Notes: generated from the sequence alone by a model not told the origin. DNA of 64,000 nucleotides from Janthinobacterium lividum (GCF_023509035.1 NZ_CP075583.1:4526001-4590000); one strand, 5' to 3'; shown: positions 9,357-18,267, numbered from the stretch's first letter. Numbers and translations are program-made.

Positions 9357-10454
9357 ATGCCGCACGCTGTCCTTGATATCCTTTCCGAGCGCGACGCGCG
9401 CCGCATCGCGCGCCACGCACCGGCGGCCGACGCCGCCCGCTTTTTGCATCCGGCCCAGCAAGCCTTGCTGCACCGGCGTGGCTGGCTGACGATGCTGGCG
9501 CCGCACAGCGCCGGTGGCGCCGAGCTGCCCTTGCCGCAAGCGGTGCGCCTGGAAGAAGCCGTGGCCGCCGTCGATGGCAGCATGGGCTGGGTGCTGACCC
9601 TGTGCGCGGGCGCGGGCTGGTTCGCGGGCTTTCTGGCGCCTGACATGGCGCGCAGCATCATCGGCACGCCGCGCGTTTGCCTGGGCGGCAGCGGCGCGGC
9701 CACGGGCTACGCCGAGGAAGAAGGCGACGGCTACCGCATCACGGGCAGCTGGGACTACGCCAGTGGCACGCCCATGGCCACCCACTTCACCCTGAATGCC
9801 CGGCTGCAGCGCGATGGCCAGCCCCTGCTCGATGCAGAGGGAAAACCGCGCATCCGCGCCTTCCTCGTGCCCGCTGCGCTGGTACAGCTGCTGCCCTCGT
9901 GGAACAGCATCGGCATGCGCGCCAGCGCCTCGCACAGCTACCGCATCGACCGCCAGTGGCTCAGCAAGGAACATGGCTTTACGATCAGTCCCGACACCGC
10001 GACGGCCGACAGCCCCCTATACCACTACCCCTTCTATTCACTGGCCTATGTGACCCTGGCTGCCAACGTGGCCGGCATGGCCGCGCATTTCATGCAGCTT
10101 GCCGAGGAATGCATGCGCCACCGCCGCCATGCGCGCGCCGGCTTGCCCCTGCTGGACGTGCCGGAAGTGGTATCCATGCTGCAAGGCAAGAAAGATGGGT
10201 ACACTGCCGCCCGCGCCCGTTTTTACGCCGTGCTGGACGACAGCTGGGCGCAGGTGGCAGGCGGCGCGGCGCTCGACGACGACGCCATGCAAGCCGTGCA
10301 GACGAGCTCGCTGGCCCTGGTGGCCGTGTGCCGCGCCGCCGTCGATGGCTTGTATCCCTACTGCGGCCTGTACGCGGCCCGCGAAGACAGCACCATCAAC
10401 CGCGTCTGGCGCGATTTTCACACGGCCAGCCAGCATTCATTGCTGCTGCCCTGA
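9357..10454 (+). CDS. acyl-CoA dehydrogenase family flavoprotein (type-2 C-terminal domain)
   Basis: 365 residues. It shows the acyl-CoA dehydrogenase fold in order: an N-terminal helical domain (residues 1-100, LSERDARRIARHAPAAD), the middle beta-barrel (CLGGSGAATGYAEEEGDGY, ITGSWDYASGTPMATHFTLN), and a C-terminal helical domain ending RVWRDFHTASQHSLLLP, like the type-2 C-terminal domain of flavin monooxygenases such as HsaA and DszC. The catalytic Glu typical of beta-oxidation enzymes is not evident. A hydroxylase or monooxygenase-like role with an external flavin reductase is possible but inferred. The ATG at 9357 is preferred over one at 9294. It overlaps the convergent MFS gene by 18 bp. 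Confidence 0.8.
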   Translation: MPHAVLDILSERDARRIARHAPAADAARFLHPAQQALLHRRGWLTMLAPHSAGGAELPLPQAVRLEEAVAAVDGSMGWVLTLCAGAGWFAGFLAPDMARSIIGTPRVCLGGSGAATGYAEEEGDGYRITGSWDYASGTPMATHFTLNARLQRDGQPLLDAEGKPRIRAFLVPAALVQLLPSWNSIGMRASASHSYRIDRQWLSKEHGFTISPDTATADSPLYHYPFYSLAYVTLAANVAGMAAHFMQLAEECMRHRRHARAGLPLLDVPEVVSMLQGKKDGYTAARARFYAVLDDSWAQVAGGAALDDDAMQAVQTSSLALVAVCRAAVDGLYPYCGLYAAREDSTINRVWRDFHTASQHSLLLP

Positions 10455-11797
10455 CGGCCGCAGTTTCAGCGGTTCGGCGATCGTCAGCACCACCAGGAAG
10501 GTCAGGCAGGAAATGGCGGCCATGAAGCCGAACACATAATCCCAGCCATAATGGTCTAATAACATGCCGACGATCCACGGCGTGGCCGCGCCGCCCAGCT
10601 GGCCGCCCATGTTGACGACGGCATTGGCGACGGGGAATTTTTCCTTAGACACGAATTGCATCGGATACACCATGTAGGCGGAAAAACCGATGCTCAGCAG
10701 CACGCCCGTCAGGAATAGCAGCGCGCCGTACTGCAGCGGGTCGGCCGGCGCATGGATCAGCAAGTACATCATCACAGCCGTCGACAGCGCGGAAATCAGC
10801 ATGCCCGGTTTGCGGCGCTTGTCGAGCACGCGGTCGGCCAGCACCCCGCCCAGGATATTGCCGAAGACGGCGCCCACCCACGGCGCGGCCGCCACCATGC
10901 CCATGTTCATGATGGAAAACTGCTTTACCGTCAGCAAGTACGTGGGTATCCAGGCCAGCAGCACGCTGGAAATGCCCAGTTGGCAGCAATAGCCGAGCGC
11001 GCAGCCGAGGATATTCCAAGACGCAAACACGCCACGGCTGGTGGTCACGGTCGGCACCATACGCACGCGTATCAGCTTGTCGAGCCAGGGCATGGGCCGC
11101 GACGTGGCCGCCGTGCCGGTGCTGCTGCCATCGAGCGCCTTTTCCTCGATGATGGCCAATTCTTCGACGTTAACGAAGCGGCTTTCGGCTGGCTTGTTGG
11201 TCACCAGGAAGTACCAGAAGATGGCCAGGATCACGCCCGGCACCGAAAACCAGATGAACACTTCGCGCCAGCCCCAGGCGGCAATGATGGCCGCGCCCAG
11301 GATAGGCGTGATGACGGGACCGAACTTGACGGCAGACAAGAACAGGCCCGACGCCGTGCCCTTCTCGCGCGAGGGAAACCAGTGATTGATGGTGGTCGTC
11401 ACGCCTATCGGCAGCGGCCCTTCGGCCAGGCCCAGGCCGAGGCGGCACAGTTTCAGTGACAGCAAGGAACCGACGAGCCCTGTCAGGCCGGTGGCAATCG
11501 AGGTGAGGACCATGGAAATGGTGAAGACCTTGCGCACGCCGAACTTCGACAGTAGCCAGGCGGAAGGCAGTTGCGCCAGCGCATAGGCGACGAGGAACAG
11601 GCTGACGAGGCCGCCCGCGTCGGTATTGCTCATTTCAAACTCGCGGCGCAAAAGGGCAGGACCACGCCCAGGTTGGCGCGGTCGGCGGCGGCAATCGTGT
11701 AGACGATGAAAAACAGGGCCGCGACGACCCAGCGGTAGCGCGTGGGACGACGTGCGGCGGGCGCCGCAGCTGCGGCGGTAGTGGTGGTGGCATGCAT
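10437..11797 (-). pseudogene. MFS transporter, anion:cation symporter (ACS) family, frameshifted near N-terminus
   Basis: The N-terminus starts with the ATG at 11797 (MHATTTTAAAAAPAARRPTR), runs through helix 1 with the ACS motif (IAAADRANLGVVLPF) and then hits a stop. One extra A in the A4 run 11650-11653 (five T on the coding strand) would join it to LRREFEMSNTDAGGLVSLF and the remaining 400 residues, restoring a normal product of about 453 residues with 12 helices. Conserved ACS features include ALAQLPSAWLLSKFGVRK and FPSREKGTASGLFLS. It is the first gene downstream of the two aldolases (11834-13182) and probably imports the organic acid they process. The frameshift may be a sequencing error. 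Confidence 0.82.
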
Positions 11798-11833
11798 GGG
11801 GTGTCTCCTGGTTTTTATAGTGGTATGCGCGTA

Positions 11834-12481
11834 TCAGCCCAACTGCAGCCTGCGCAGCGTCTCTTCCAGGCCCAGCAGCTCGACGGTCGTGGCGCCGTCT
11901 CGGATCTGCTGGCGGAATTGCGCTTCCTTCTCTTCGCGCTGGCGGCTTTTCAGCAGCACCGCGTCCACCTCGTGGCGCCGCACCACCACCACGCCATCCT
12001 GGTCGCCGACGATGATGTCGCCGGGATCGATGCCAACGTCGCCGATGGTGACAGTCACGTTGAGGCGCCCCGGCTGGTGCTTGCCCGTGCCCTTGATCGA
12101 CAAGCCCCGGCTAAAGACGGGAAAGCCCGCCTGCGTCATGGCGGCCGCGTCGCGCACGGCGCCGTGAATCACCAGGCCGGCCAGGCCGATCCGCTGCGCC
12201 TGCTCGGTGAACACGTCGCCCCACACGCCCGCTTCCAGGAATCCCTTGGCGTCGACCACCAGCACGTCGCCGGGTTGAGCCTTGAGCATGGCGTAGTGCA
12301 GCATCAGGTTGTCTGCCGGGCGCGTGTTGACGGTCAGCGCGGGCCCGGCCAGGCGCATGCCGGGCGCAATCGGCTTGATGCCGCTATCGAGCGCGCCTTT
12401 CGCGCCCTGCGCCTCGTAGATGGTGGCTGCGCCCAGCTGGCGCAGGGCGTGCAAGGTCTCGATGGAAACAATCTGGTCCAT
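11834..12481 (-). CDS. RraA-fold aldolase, 4-carboxy-4-hydroxy-2-oxoadipate aldolase type (LigK/GalC/ProA-like)
   Basis: 215 residues. The family would cleave 4-carboxy-4-hydroxy-2-oxoadipate to pyruvate and oxaloacetate, the last step of protocatechuate 4,5-cleavage and gallate pathways, using a divalent metal. Family features are visible: LGAATIYEAQGAKGAL, the GPALTVNTRPADNLMLHYA block, VWGDVFTEQA and HGAVRDAAAM, where the adjacent Arg-Asp bind substrate and metal. The WGD and RDxxA variants match the LigK-type branch better than general RraA proteins. It is followed by an ACS transporter (36-bp gap) and preceded by a second RraA-fold gene (35-bp gap), so the three probably form one operon under the divergent LysR at 13271. 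Confidence 0.82.
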   Translation of the reverse strand: MDQIVSIETLHALRQLGAATIYEAQGAKGALDSGIKPIAPGMRLAGPALTVNTRPADNLMLHYAMLKAQPGDVLVVDAKGFLEAGVWGDVFTEQAQRIGLAGLVIHGAVRDAAAMTQAGFPVFSRGLSIKGTGKHQPGRLNVTVTIGDVGIDPGDIIVGDQDGVVVVRRHEVDAVLLKSRQREEKEAQFRQQIRDGATTVELLGLEETLRRLQLG

Positions 12482-12516
12482 GGTGTACTTTCAGTTAGCT
12501 AGGGAAAAGGATGACG

Positions 12517-13182
12517 TCAGGCGGCGTGCGCAGGCTTGCGCTGCAGGGTGTGATAGCCGAACTGGCGCCGCGCGTCGCGCAGGGACATGCCGTCCAGCGC
12601 GGCGGCGACGATGCGCAATTCCACCGCCTGCATGGCCAGGGCGCGCTCGAACACCGCGTGCGCCCGGCCCGCTGGCACGATGACGACGCCATCCTGGTCG
12701 GCCACGACGAGGTCGCCGGGCGCCACGCGCACGCCGGCCAGGCTGACGGGCGCGCCAACGGCATCCACCTGCACCCGGTCCTTGCCGGTACGCATGAAAC
12801 GCCCCAGCGCAAACAGGGGGTAAGCGGCGGCATCGGCTTCGGCCGTGTCGCGGCACACGCCATCGATGACGGTGCCCGCCACGCCCCGGTGCGCCGCCAG
12901 CTGACTCATGATGCCGCCCCAGACGGTGCATTCGCTGCGGCCGGCGTTGTCGAGCACGGCAATGGCGCCCGCAGGAATATCGTCGAGGTAATCGCCCACC
13001 GTGCCGGGAGACTCGCAGTCGACGGGCGCGAAGCGCACGGTGAAGGCGGGGCCGAACAGGCGCCGCGGTCCGGCCACCGGGACGAGGCCGGGGACGCTGC
13101 CGGGCAAGCCGAAATAGTCGAGCGCGTCCGAGACTTCCGCACTACTCAGGCCGCGCGCCTGCGTGAATAAACTCTCTTCCAT
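12517..13182 (-). CDS. RraA-family aldolase/decarboxylase-like protein
   Basis: 221 residues from the ATG at 13182 (MEESLFTQARGLSSAEVSDA). It carries the full RraA-type aldolase motif: a Gly in VWGGIMSQLAAHRG, then twenty residues, then CRDTAEAD (R-D-x2-E). The middle also contains FGPAFTVRFAPVDCESPG, GDYLDDIPAGAIAVLDNAG and VADQDGVVIVPAGRA. The paralogue at 11834-12481 is much closer to LigK, so this one may act on a different 4-hydroxy-2-oxo acid or as oxaloacetate decarboxylase. It is the first gene of the operon, 88 bp from the divergent LysR regulator. Confidence 0.8.
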   Translation of the reverse strand: MEESLFTQARGLSSAEVSDALDYFGLPGSVPGLVPVAGPRRLFGPAFTVRFAPVDCESPGTVGDYLDDIPAGAIAVLDNAGRSECTVWGGIMSQLAAHRGVAGTVIDGVCRDTAEADAAAYPLFALGRFMRTGKDRVQVDAVGAPVSLAGVRVAPGDLVVADQDGVVIVPAGRAHAVFERALAMQAVELRIVAAALDGMSLRDARRQFGYHTLQRKPAHAA

Positions 13183-13248
13183 GAAACGTCTCCTGGTTGT
13201 CGTGGAGCTCAGTTTCATATAAAGTGTTTTCAATATCAAACATCGATT

Positions 13249-13266
13249 ATTGACTCTTGGATCAAT
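13249..13266. promoter_or_regulatory. candidate LysR-type operator (ATTGA-N8-TCAAT)
   Basis: Perfect 5-bp inverted repeat ATTGA/TCAAT with an 8-base spacer, containing a T-N11-A type core. It lies just before the LysR gene (start 13271) and within the divergent region facing the aldolase operon. Its position fits autoregulation plus control of the operon, but it is a single short palindrome seen by eye. Confidence 0.4.
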
Positions 13267-13270
13267 AAAA

Positions 13271-14164
13271 ATGAACTTAAGACAGTTGCGGTATTTTTGC
13301 GAAGTGGTGGAAGCGGGCAGCGCCGCGCACGCCGCCGAGCGCCTGCACGTGGCGCCGACGGCCATCAGCATGCAGCTGGGGCAGCTGGAAGCCCACCTCG
13401 GAGGCGAGCTGTTCGACCGTTCGCGCCGGCCCATGGAGCCGACGCCGCTGGGCCGGTTTTTCTATCCGCGCGCCAAGGAACTGCTGCTGCAGGCGGCGCG
13501 CCTGGACGACGAGGCCAAGGGGCTGGCGACGGGCAGCCACGGCTGGCTGGGCATCGCGTTTACCCGCTCAGCCACGTTTTCCGTGCTGCCGCGGGCGATC
13601 CGCCAGTTTCGCGCCGCCTATCCGCAGGTACAGCTGGACCTGGTGGAGGCGCTGTCCGAATACCAGCCGGCGCAGCTGCGCCAGGGCCGCATCGATATCG
13701 GCCTGTCGCGCTTCATCGGCCCGTGCGCCGCGCCGCCCGACCTGTGCCACGCGGTCACCCTGGACGACCCGCTGGTGGCCGCCCTGCCCCTGCACCATCC
13801 GCTGGCGGCACGGGCGTCGCTGCGCGCGGCCGAGTTGGCCGACATCCCCTTCATCCTGTATCCGAAAGACCCGATCAGCCCGTTTGGCCAGCAGATCGTG
13901 GCCGCGCTGAAAGCGGCGGGCGCCGAGCCGGCCGTGGCGTATTCAGCCGTGGAAATCTACACAGCCCTGTCGCTGGTGGCCGCCGGCCTGGGCGCCACCC
14001 TGGTGGCCCGCTCGATCGCGGAAAACAACCGCACCGACGTGGTCTTCCTGCCGGTGGACGATATCGCCACCAGCACCACGCTGGTGGCCGTCACGCGGGC
14101 CGATGAAAAAAGCCGCCTCGTGGCGGCTTTCCTCGAGATCCTGGCGCATGGCGAACCACGCTGA
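13271..14164 (+). CDS. LysR family transcriptional regulator of the aldolase operon
   Basis: 297 residues. It begins MNLRQLRYFCEVVEAGSAAH, the typical CbbR/CatM-type opening, with the HTH continuing AAERLHVAPTAISMQLGQLE. The effector domain includes FTRSATFSVLPRAIRQFRAAYP, the QLRQGRIDIGLSRF pocket segment and IYTALSLVAAGLGATLVA. It belongs to the group that senses aromatic or dicarboxylic acid intermediates (BenM/CatM/TsaR-like). It diverges from two RraA-fold aldolases and an ACS transporter, so it probably activates that operon when the pathway acid is present. The target assignment is inferred from context. Confidence 0.88.
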   Translation: MNLRQLRYFCEVVEAGSAAHAAERLHVAPTAISMQLGQLEAHLGGELFDRSRRPMEPTPLGRFFYPRAKELLLQAARLDDEAKGLATGSHGWLGIAFTRSATFSVLPRAIRQFRAAYPQVQLDLVEALSEYQPAQLRQGRIDIGLSRFIGPCAAPPDLCHAVTLDDPLVAALPLHHPLAARASLRAAELADIPFILYPKDPISPFGQQIVAALKAAGAEPAVAYSAVEIYTALSLVAAGLGATLVARSIAENNRTDVVFLPVDDIATSTTLVAVTRADEKSRLVAAFLEILAHGEPR

Positions 14165-14171
14165 CGGCACG

Positions 14172-14657
14172 TCAGTTGGGATAAACGTCCTGCGTCACGT
14201 GTTCCAGCCAGCTGACCGCCGTGCCATCTTGCGCCTCTGCAATGGCGACATGCTGCATGGCGGACGTGGCCGTGGCGCCATGCCAATGCTTGACGCCGGG
14301 CGGTATCCACACCACATCGCCCACGGCCAGCGCTTGCAGCGGGCCCTGCCAGTGCTGCACCCAGCCATGGCCTTGCGTGACGATGAGAGTCTGGCCTAGC
14401 GGATGCGTGTGCCAAGCCGTGCGGGCGCCGGGCGCAAAGCTGACGATGGCGCCGCCCACGCGGGCCGGAGACGGCCGCTGGAACATGGCGTCGACGTCGA
14501 CCGCGCCCGTGAAATAGCGGGCGTCGCCGGTGATGGTGGGCATGGCGGCGGCGCGCGTGACGGTGACGGCTGCTGGCGCAGAAATGGCGCCGGCCCCGGC
14601 AGAAACGGCTCCGGCGGGCAGGCAAAGCGGCAAGAGTGCCGCGGCGTATCGATGCAT
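14172..14657 (-). CDS. exported small cupin, (R)-mandelonitrile-lyase-like
   Basis: 161 residues with an N-terminal signal peptide (LLPLCLPAGAVSAGAGA, about residues 6-22). The rest is one cupin barrel close to the small manganese cupins characterised as (R)-hydroxynitrile lyases: the YFTGAVDVDAMFQ opening, ARVGGAIVSFAPGARTAWHT with HPLGQTLIVTQGHGW (metal-binding His-His-Gln), and the second motif IPPGVKHWHGATATSAMQH. Those family members are normally cytosolic, so the leader is unusual. Many relatives have no known cyanohydrin substrate, so the enzymatic name is family-level only. The start is the ATG at 14657. Confidence 0.75.
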   Translation of the reverse strand: MHRYAAALLPLCLPAGAVSAGAGAISAPAAVTVTRAAAMPTITGDARYFTGAVDVDAMFQRPSPARVGGAIVSFAPGARTAWHTHPLGQTLIVTQGHGWVQHWQGPLQALAVGDVVWIPPGVKHWHGATATSAMQHVAIAEAQDGTAVSWLEHVTQDVYPN

Positions 14658-14914
14658 GTCTGGTTTCCTTTCTTGCCGGTAAATTCGGTCCCCACAATGG
14701 GCTTGCCACAGGGCAGCCGGCTTCGCCTGTCCCCGCAAGTCAAGCTTAACAGTGCTGGCCCGCGCTGATTAGCGGCGCAAACCCACTAGGGCCTATAAGC
14801 TGGGCTGATGAATAGGCCGATGCGCGGTCTGTCTCACAGGAAAGGCTGGCGGACGCCATGCGGGCCGGATTGCCTGATAATATGGGGGCATTGCTACTTC
14901 TCGCTCCCCTATCC

Positions 14915-15748
14915 ATGCACGTCAACACGCTCAGCAGCCTGGCGCAACTTCTGGCCAGCGCCGAAACTGAAACCCTGGCCTTTCCCACCAGCATCAATAC
15001 GGCCTTGCTCCTGCAAAAGGAACTGGCCAACCCGGATTGCCACTCGGCCGACATCAGCCGGCTACTGCTGTGCGAACCGACCTTGTCGGCGCGCGCCGTG
15101 GCGCTGGCCAATTCGGCCCTGTTCGCATCAGGCCAGGCCCCAGCCATCACCAGCGTGCGCGCTGCCGTCGAACGGCTGGGTCACCGCAACCTGTATGCGC
15201 TGGCGACGGCGGCCGTGATCCGCCAGCTGAACGCGGGCCTCCGCGACGAAGCCTTGCGCGCCCGCGCCACCCAGCTGTGGGCGCACACCGTGCATGTGGC
15301 GGCGCTGGCGCATGCGCTGGCCGGCGCCGTCACGCACACGGATGCCGATACGGCGCTGTTCGCCGGCATCGTGCATGAAGTGGCCGGCTTTTATATGCTG
15401 GCCCAGGCCGACAAAACCCCGGGCCTGTACGCCCAGCTGGAAACGCAGATGGCGTCCACCCTGGAAGTGATCGGCCGCGCGCTGATGCGCCAGCTGGGTG
15501 TGCCGCTGCCCGTCGCCGATGCCGTCAATGCCTTGCCCGGCTCGACCATCATGCTGCCGCCGGAAGGCTTGCGCGACACCCTGCTGCTGGCCAAGGCGCT
15601 CTCTCCCGTCCCTTCGCCGCTGCCGCAGGCCAGCGTCACCGTCAGCGCGCCGCTGCAAGCCTACCTGGAGCACGACCCCGTGCTGCAGGCGCTGCGCGCG
15701 CAGCCGTCTGCCGAAGCGAAGGGCCTGATCGAGGTACTGCTCAGCTGA
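14915..15748 (+). CDS. HDOD domain signalling protein
   Basis: 277 residues. The HDOD fold occupies residues about 25-220: FPTSINTALLLQKELANPDC, then LSARAVALANSALFASGQA and ITSVRAAVERLGHRNLYALA, the standard order. An H-D metal pair is lacking, as usual for HDOD (for example LFAGIVHEVAGFYMLAQ where HD proteins have HDIG). Such proteins scaffold motility, cyclic-di-GMP and stress signalling. No other domain is attached. The start at the ATG 14915 (MHVNTLSSLAQLL) is favoured over one at 14858. It is monocistronic. Confidence 0.85.
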   Translation: MHVNTLSSLAQLLASAETETLAFPTSINTALLLQKELANPDCHSADISRLLLCEPTLSARAVALANSALFASGQAPAITSVRAAVERLGHRNLYALATAAVIRQLNAGLRDEALRARATQLWAHTVHVAALAHALAGAVTHTDADTALFAGIVHEVAGFYMLAQADKTPGLYAQLETQMASTLEVIGRALMRQLGVPLPVADAVNALPGSTIMLPPEGLRDTLLLAKALSPVPSPLPQASVTVSAPLQAYLEHDPVLQALRAQPSAEAKGLIEVLLS

Positions 15749-15822
15749 TGGCTGATCTGCTATGATGGCGCAGGCCGGGATGGACCCGGTCCGCTTTCAT
15801 TGACGTCCACTGGAAAACTGCC

Positions 15823-16272
15823 TTGACTACCTCCTTACGCATGCTCGGCCTGGCCGCAGCTCTGACCATGGCGTGCAACGCCAACGCCGACAGCTTCGTT
15901 TCCTCGGCCTCCAGCGCCGGTTCCCAGTCGAGCGGCAGCATTTCCGATTCGCTCAACGGTTCGAGCAACAGCTCCTCGCGCGACAACAAGGTGGCCAATG
16001 GCCCATACCGCATCATCGACGTGGCCGCCGTACCGGGCCGCAACGGCATGACGCGCCTGACCATGCAGGCCGACGCCACGGCAACGCCGCTGGTGCTGGA
16101 CTTGCCGCAAGCGGCACTCGACAAGCAGCAACTGGCGCAAGGCGACGTGGTGCATGCGCAAAACCGCGCCTACGGCATTGAATTCTCGCGCAACGACACG
16201 CGCGCCGCCTTCTTCCTCGTGCTGGCCGACGACTGGTACGGCGAAATGGCCACGCGTCCCGTCAGCCTTTGA
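15823..16272 (+). CDS. exported protein of unknown function, paired with DUF2145 gene
   Basis: 149 residues from a TTG, or 143 from the ATG at 15841. A signal peptide (MLGLAAALTMACNANADS) is followed by a Ser-rich linker (about residues 25-55) and a small beta-rich domain (GPYRIIDVAAVPGRNGMTRL; QGDVVHAQNRAYGIEFSRN). I do not recognise the domain. The stop overlaps the start of the DUF2145 gene (TTGA, 16269-16272), so the two are translationally coupled and probably work together in the envelope. Confidence 0.72.
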   Translation: MTTSLRMLGLAAALTMACNANADSFVSSASSAGSQSSGSISDSLNGSSNSSSRDNKVANGPYRIIDVAAVPGRNGMTRLTMQADATATPLVLDLPQAALDKQQLAQGDVVHAQNRAYGIEFSRNDTRAAFFLVLADDWYGEMATRPVSL

Positions 16273-17189
16273 TTTTGCGGCACCTCGCGCGGCTGCTGGC
16301 CGGCTGCGCCGCACTCGTCCTGGCTGGCGCGGCCCATGCGGGCACCTCGCTCGCCTCCTCGCGCTTTTGCGACCGCGCGCAGGAACTCACGGCCACGGAA
16401 CAGGACCGGCTCTTGCGCTTTGCCGCCGTCGTGCGCGAGGAACTGGCCGCCAGCGAAGGCAGCGTGGCGCTGATCAGCCGCTCCGGCCTGGACCTGGCGC
16501 GCTTCGGCATCCGCTATTCGCACGCCGCGCTGGCCTGGCGCCACGACAATGACAATGGCTGGTCCGCGCGCCAGTTGTACTACGCCTGCGACGAAGGCCG
16601 CCCGCGCATCTTCGACCAGGGCACGGCCGGTTTCGCCATGGGCACGGAAAATCCATCGCTCGGCTACATTTCTCTCGTGAAATTGCCGGCGGAAACCGTG
16701 CCGCCCCTGCGCCGCGCCCTGCTCGACCCCGTGCGCGTCCAGCAGTTGCTGGCGGGCCGCTACAGCGCCAACGCGTATGCTTTCAATTTGAAATACCAGA
16801 ATTGCAATCAGTGGGTGGTGGAATTGCTAGCCGCCGCCTGGGGCGAACTGGCCGCGGGCAGCGACTTGCGCGCCCGCGCCCAGGACTGGTTGCGCGCCGC
16901 GCCGTATGCGCCCGCCCCCGTCGACGTGGGCGCGCGCTGGCTGATGCTCGGCTCGATCTTCGTGCCCCTCGTGCACATGGATGACCACCCGCCCGAAGCC
17001 ATTGGCACGATGCAGCTGGAAGTGAGCCTGCCGGCCAGCCTGGAAGCGTTCGCGCGCCAGCGCCTGCCTGCCAGCGAGCGCGTGGAAATCTGCCACGACG
17101 GCAAGCAGGTGGTGGTGCACCGGGGCTGGGAACCGATCGCCGACGGCTGCGTGCCCGGCGCAAACGACCGGGTCATCGCTCTCGATTAG
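16269..17189 (+). CDS. DUF2145 family exported protein
   Basis: About 306 residues with an N-terminal signal peptide (LARLLAGCAALVLAGAAHAG). The body matches the DUF2145 family: FCDRAQELTATEQDRLLRFA, RYSHAALAWRHDND, LYYACDEGRPRIFDQG and KYQNCNQWVVELLAAAW. The conserved SHAA, Cys-Asn and QWVVE positions recall a NlpC/P60- or CHAP-like papain fold, but this is my inference. It starts with a TTG overlapping the upstream stop by four bases (16269-16272). It probably resides in the periplasm or envelope. Confidence 0.82.
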   Translation: MILRHLARLLAGCAALVLAGAAHAGTSLASSRFCDRAQELTATEQDRLLRFAAVVREELAASEGSVALISRSGLDLARFGIRYSHAALAWRHDNDNGWSARQLYYACDEGRPRIFDQGTAGFAMGTENPSLGYISLVKLPAETVPPLRRALLDPVRVQQLLAGRYSANAYAFNLKYQNCNQWVVELLAAAWGELAAGSDLRARAQDWLRAAPYAPAPVDVGARWLMLGSIFVPLVHMDDHPPEAIGTMQLEVSLPASLEAFARQRLPASERVEICHDGKQVVVHRGWEPIADGCVPGANDRVIALD

Positions 17190-18221
17190 TTAGGTATCCG
17201 CGTCGAGCGCTTCACCTATCGCATAGAAACGCCCGCCTGCGATGTAGTGCAGGCTGCGCCAGGATGGATCGGCCTCTTCGAAATGCCAGTGCCCGTCGCG
17301 GAACACGCGCGTGTCGGCCCAGGCGCCCACCACTTCGCCGATGAACAGGTCATATGCGGTCTGGTTGTGCGGCTCGGGGATCAAACGGCAAGCCAGCCAG
17401 GCGGAGCATCCCGCGACGAACGGCACATCAACACCTTCCATGTGAAACAGCTGCACGCCCGCGCGCGCCAGCTTATCAGGCTGCGCATCGAGGCTGTGCG
17501 TGCCCACGGCGTGCGTCAGCTGCAATTGCGCCGCCGTCGGCACCTGGATGACAAACGTGCCGCTGCCCTCGACCAGCGCGCGCGTGCGCGTGGCCTTGTC
17601 CAGCACCACGGTCAGTTTCGGTGGCGCGAAGTCGAGCGCGCAGGCCCAGGCGGCGGCCATCACGTTGTCGACGCCGGCATGGCGCGCCGAGACGAGGATC
17701 GAGGGGCCATGATTGAGCAGCCGATACGCCTTTTCCAGCGGCACGGGAGCGATATGACCATGTTCAGGCTCCTCGCTTTTCAGGGACAGGAGCATATCCC
17801 ACTGGTCGATGCCCGGCCCGAAGCCATCCGGCGTCACTTTGACTGTCTCAAAACCGAAGCGCGCATAAAAACGCTGCGTATGCTGGCTGGTATTCATGCT
17901 CACGCTGGCGACTCCCGGCACGGCACGGATGGCGTCCAGGCGGGCCTGCGTCAGCGCGCGGCCCAATCCCTGCCCATGCAGATCCTGCGCCACCATGCCC
18001 CAGCACAGGCTGGCGACGGTGCCGCCCGCCTCCAGCGCATGGCCGCCGCAGGCGACGATGTCCCCATCGCGTTCGATGACCAGATACGGATGCGTCGATG
18101 CTTCCAGCCAGGCGGCAAAGCCGGCGCGCTCCGAGGGGTCGAAAAAGCGCGGCGTATTGCCATCGAAAAGGGCCAGGCAGGCCTCGCGGTCGTCGGCCCG
18201 GTATGGACGTACTGTCTGCAT
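17190..18221 (-). CDS. GNAT acetyltransferase fused to flavin reductase-like domain
   Basis: 343 residues in one frame. Residues 1-147 form a GNAT domain: MQTVRPYRADDREACLALF, the acetyl-CoA loop GMVAQDLHGQGLGRAL, and FYARFGFETVKVTPDGFGPG. Residues about 156-343 form a flavin reductase-like FMN-binding domain: PVPLEKAYRLLNHGPSILVS, the AAAWACALDFAPPKLTVVLD block, and LIPEPHNQTAYDLFIGEV. These are usually separate proteins. The junction (LKSEEPEHGHIAP) contains GAGGAG on the coding strand a short way upstream of a GTG (17744), so the second domain might also be made from an internal start. It could be a true fusion or loss of a stop codon. Confidence 0.82.
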   Translation of the reverse strand: MQTVRPYRADDREACLALFDGNTPRFFDPSERAGFAAWLEASTHPYLVIERDGDIVACGGHALEAGGTVASLCWGMVAQDLHGQGLGRALTQARLDAIRAVPGVASVSMNTSQHTQRFYARFGFETVKVTPDGFGPGIDQWDMLLSLKSEEPEHGHIAPVPLEKAYRLLNHGPSILVSARHAGVDNVMAAAWACALDFAPPKLTVVLDKATRTRALVEGSGTFVIQVPTAAQLQLTHAVGTHSLDAQPDKLARAGVQLFHMEGVDVPFVAGCSAWLACRLIPEPHNQTAYDLFIGEVVGAWADTRVFRDGHWHFEEADPSWRSLHYIAGGRFYAIGEALDADT

Positions 18222-18267
18222 TGCTATCCTTTCAAAAACAGGAAGGGAAATTATACGGCGCCACCCT

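Noticed and set aside
7346..9703. 785-codon minus-strand frame across the SulP region
   Set aside because: It runs through two real genes in another frame and shows Arg/Ala/Gly-rich low-complexity sequence.
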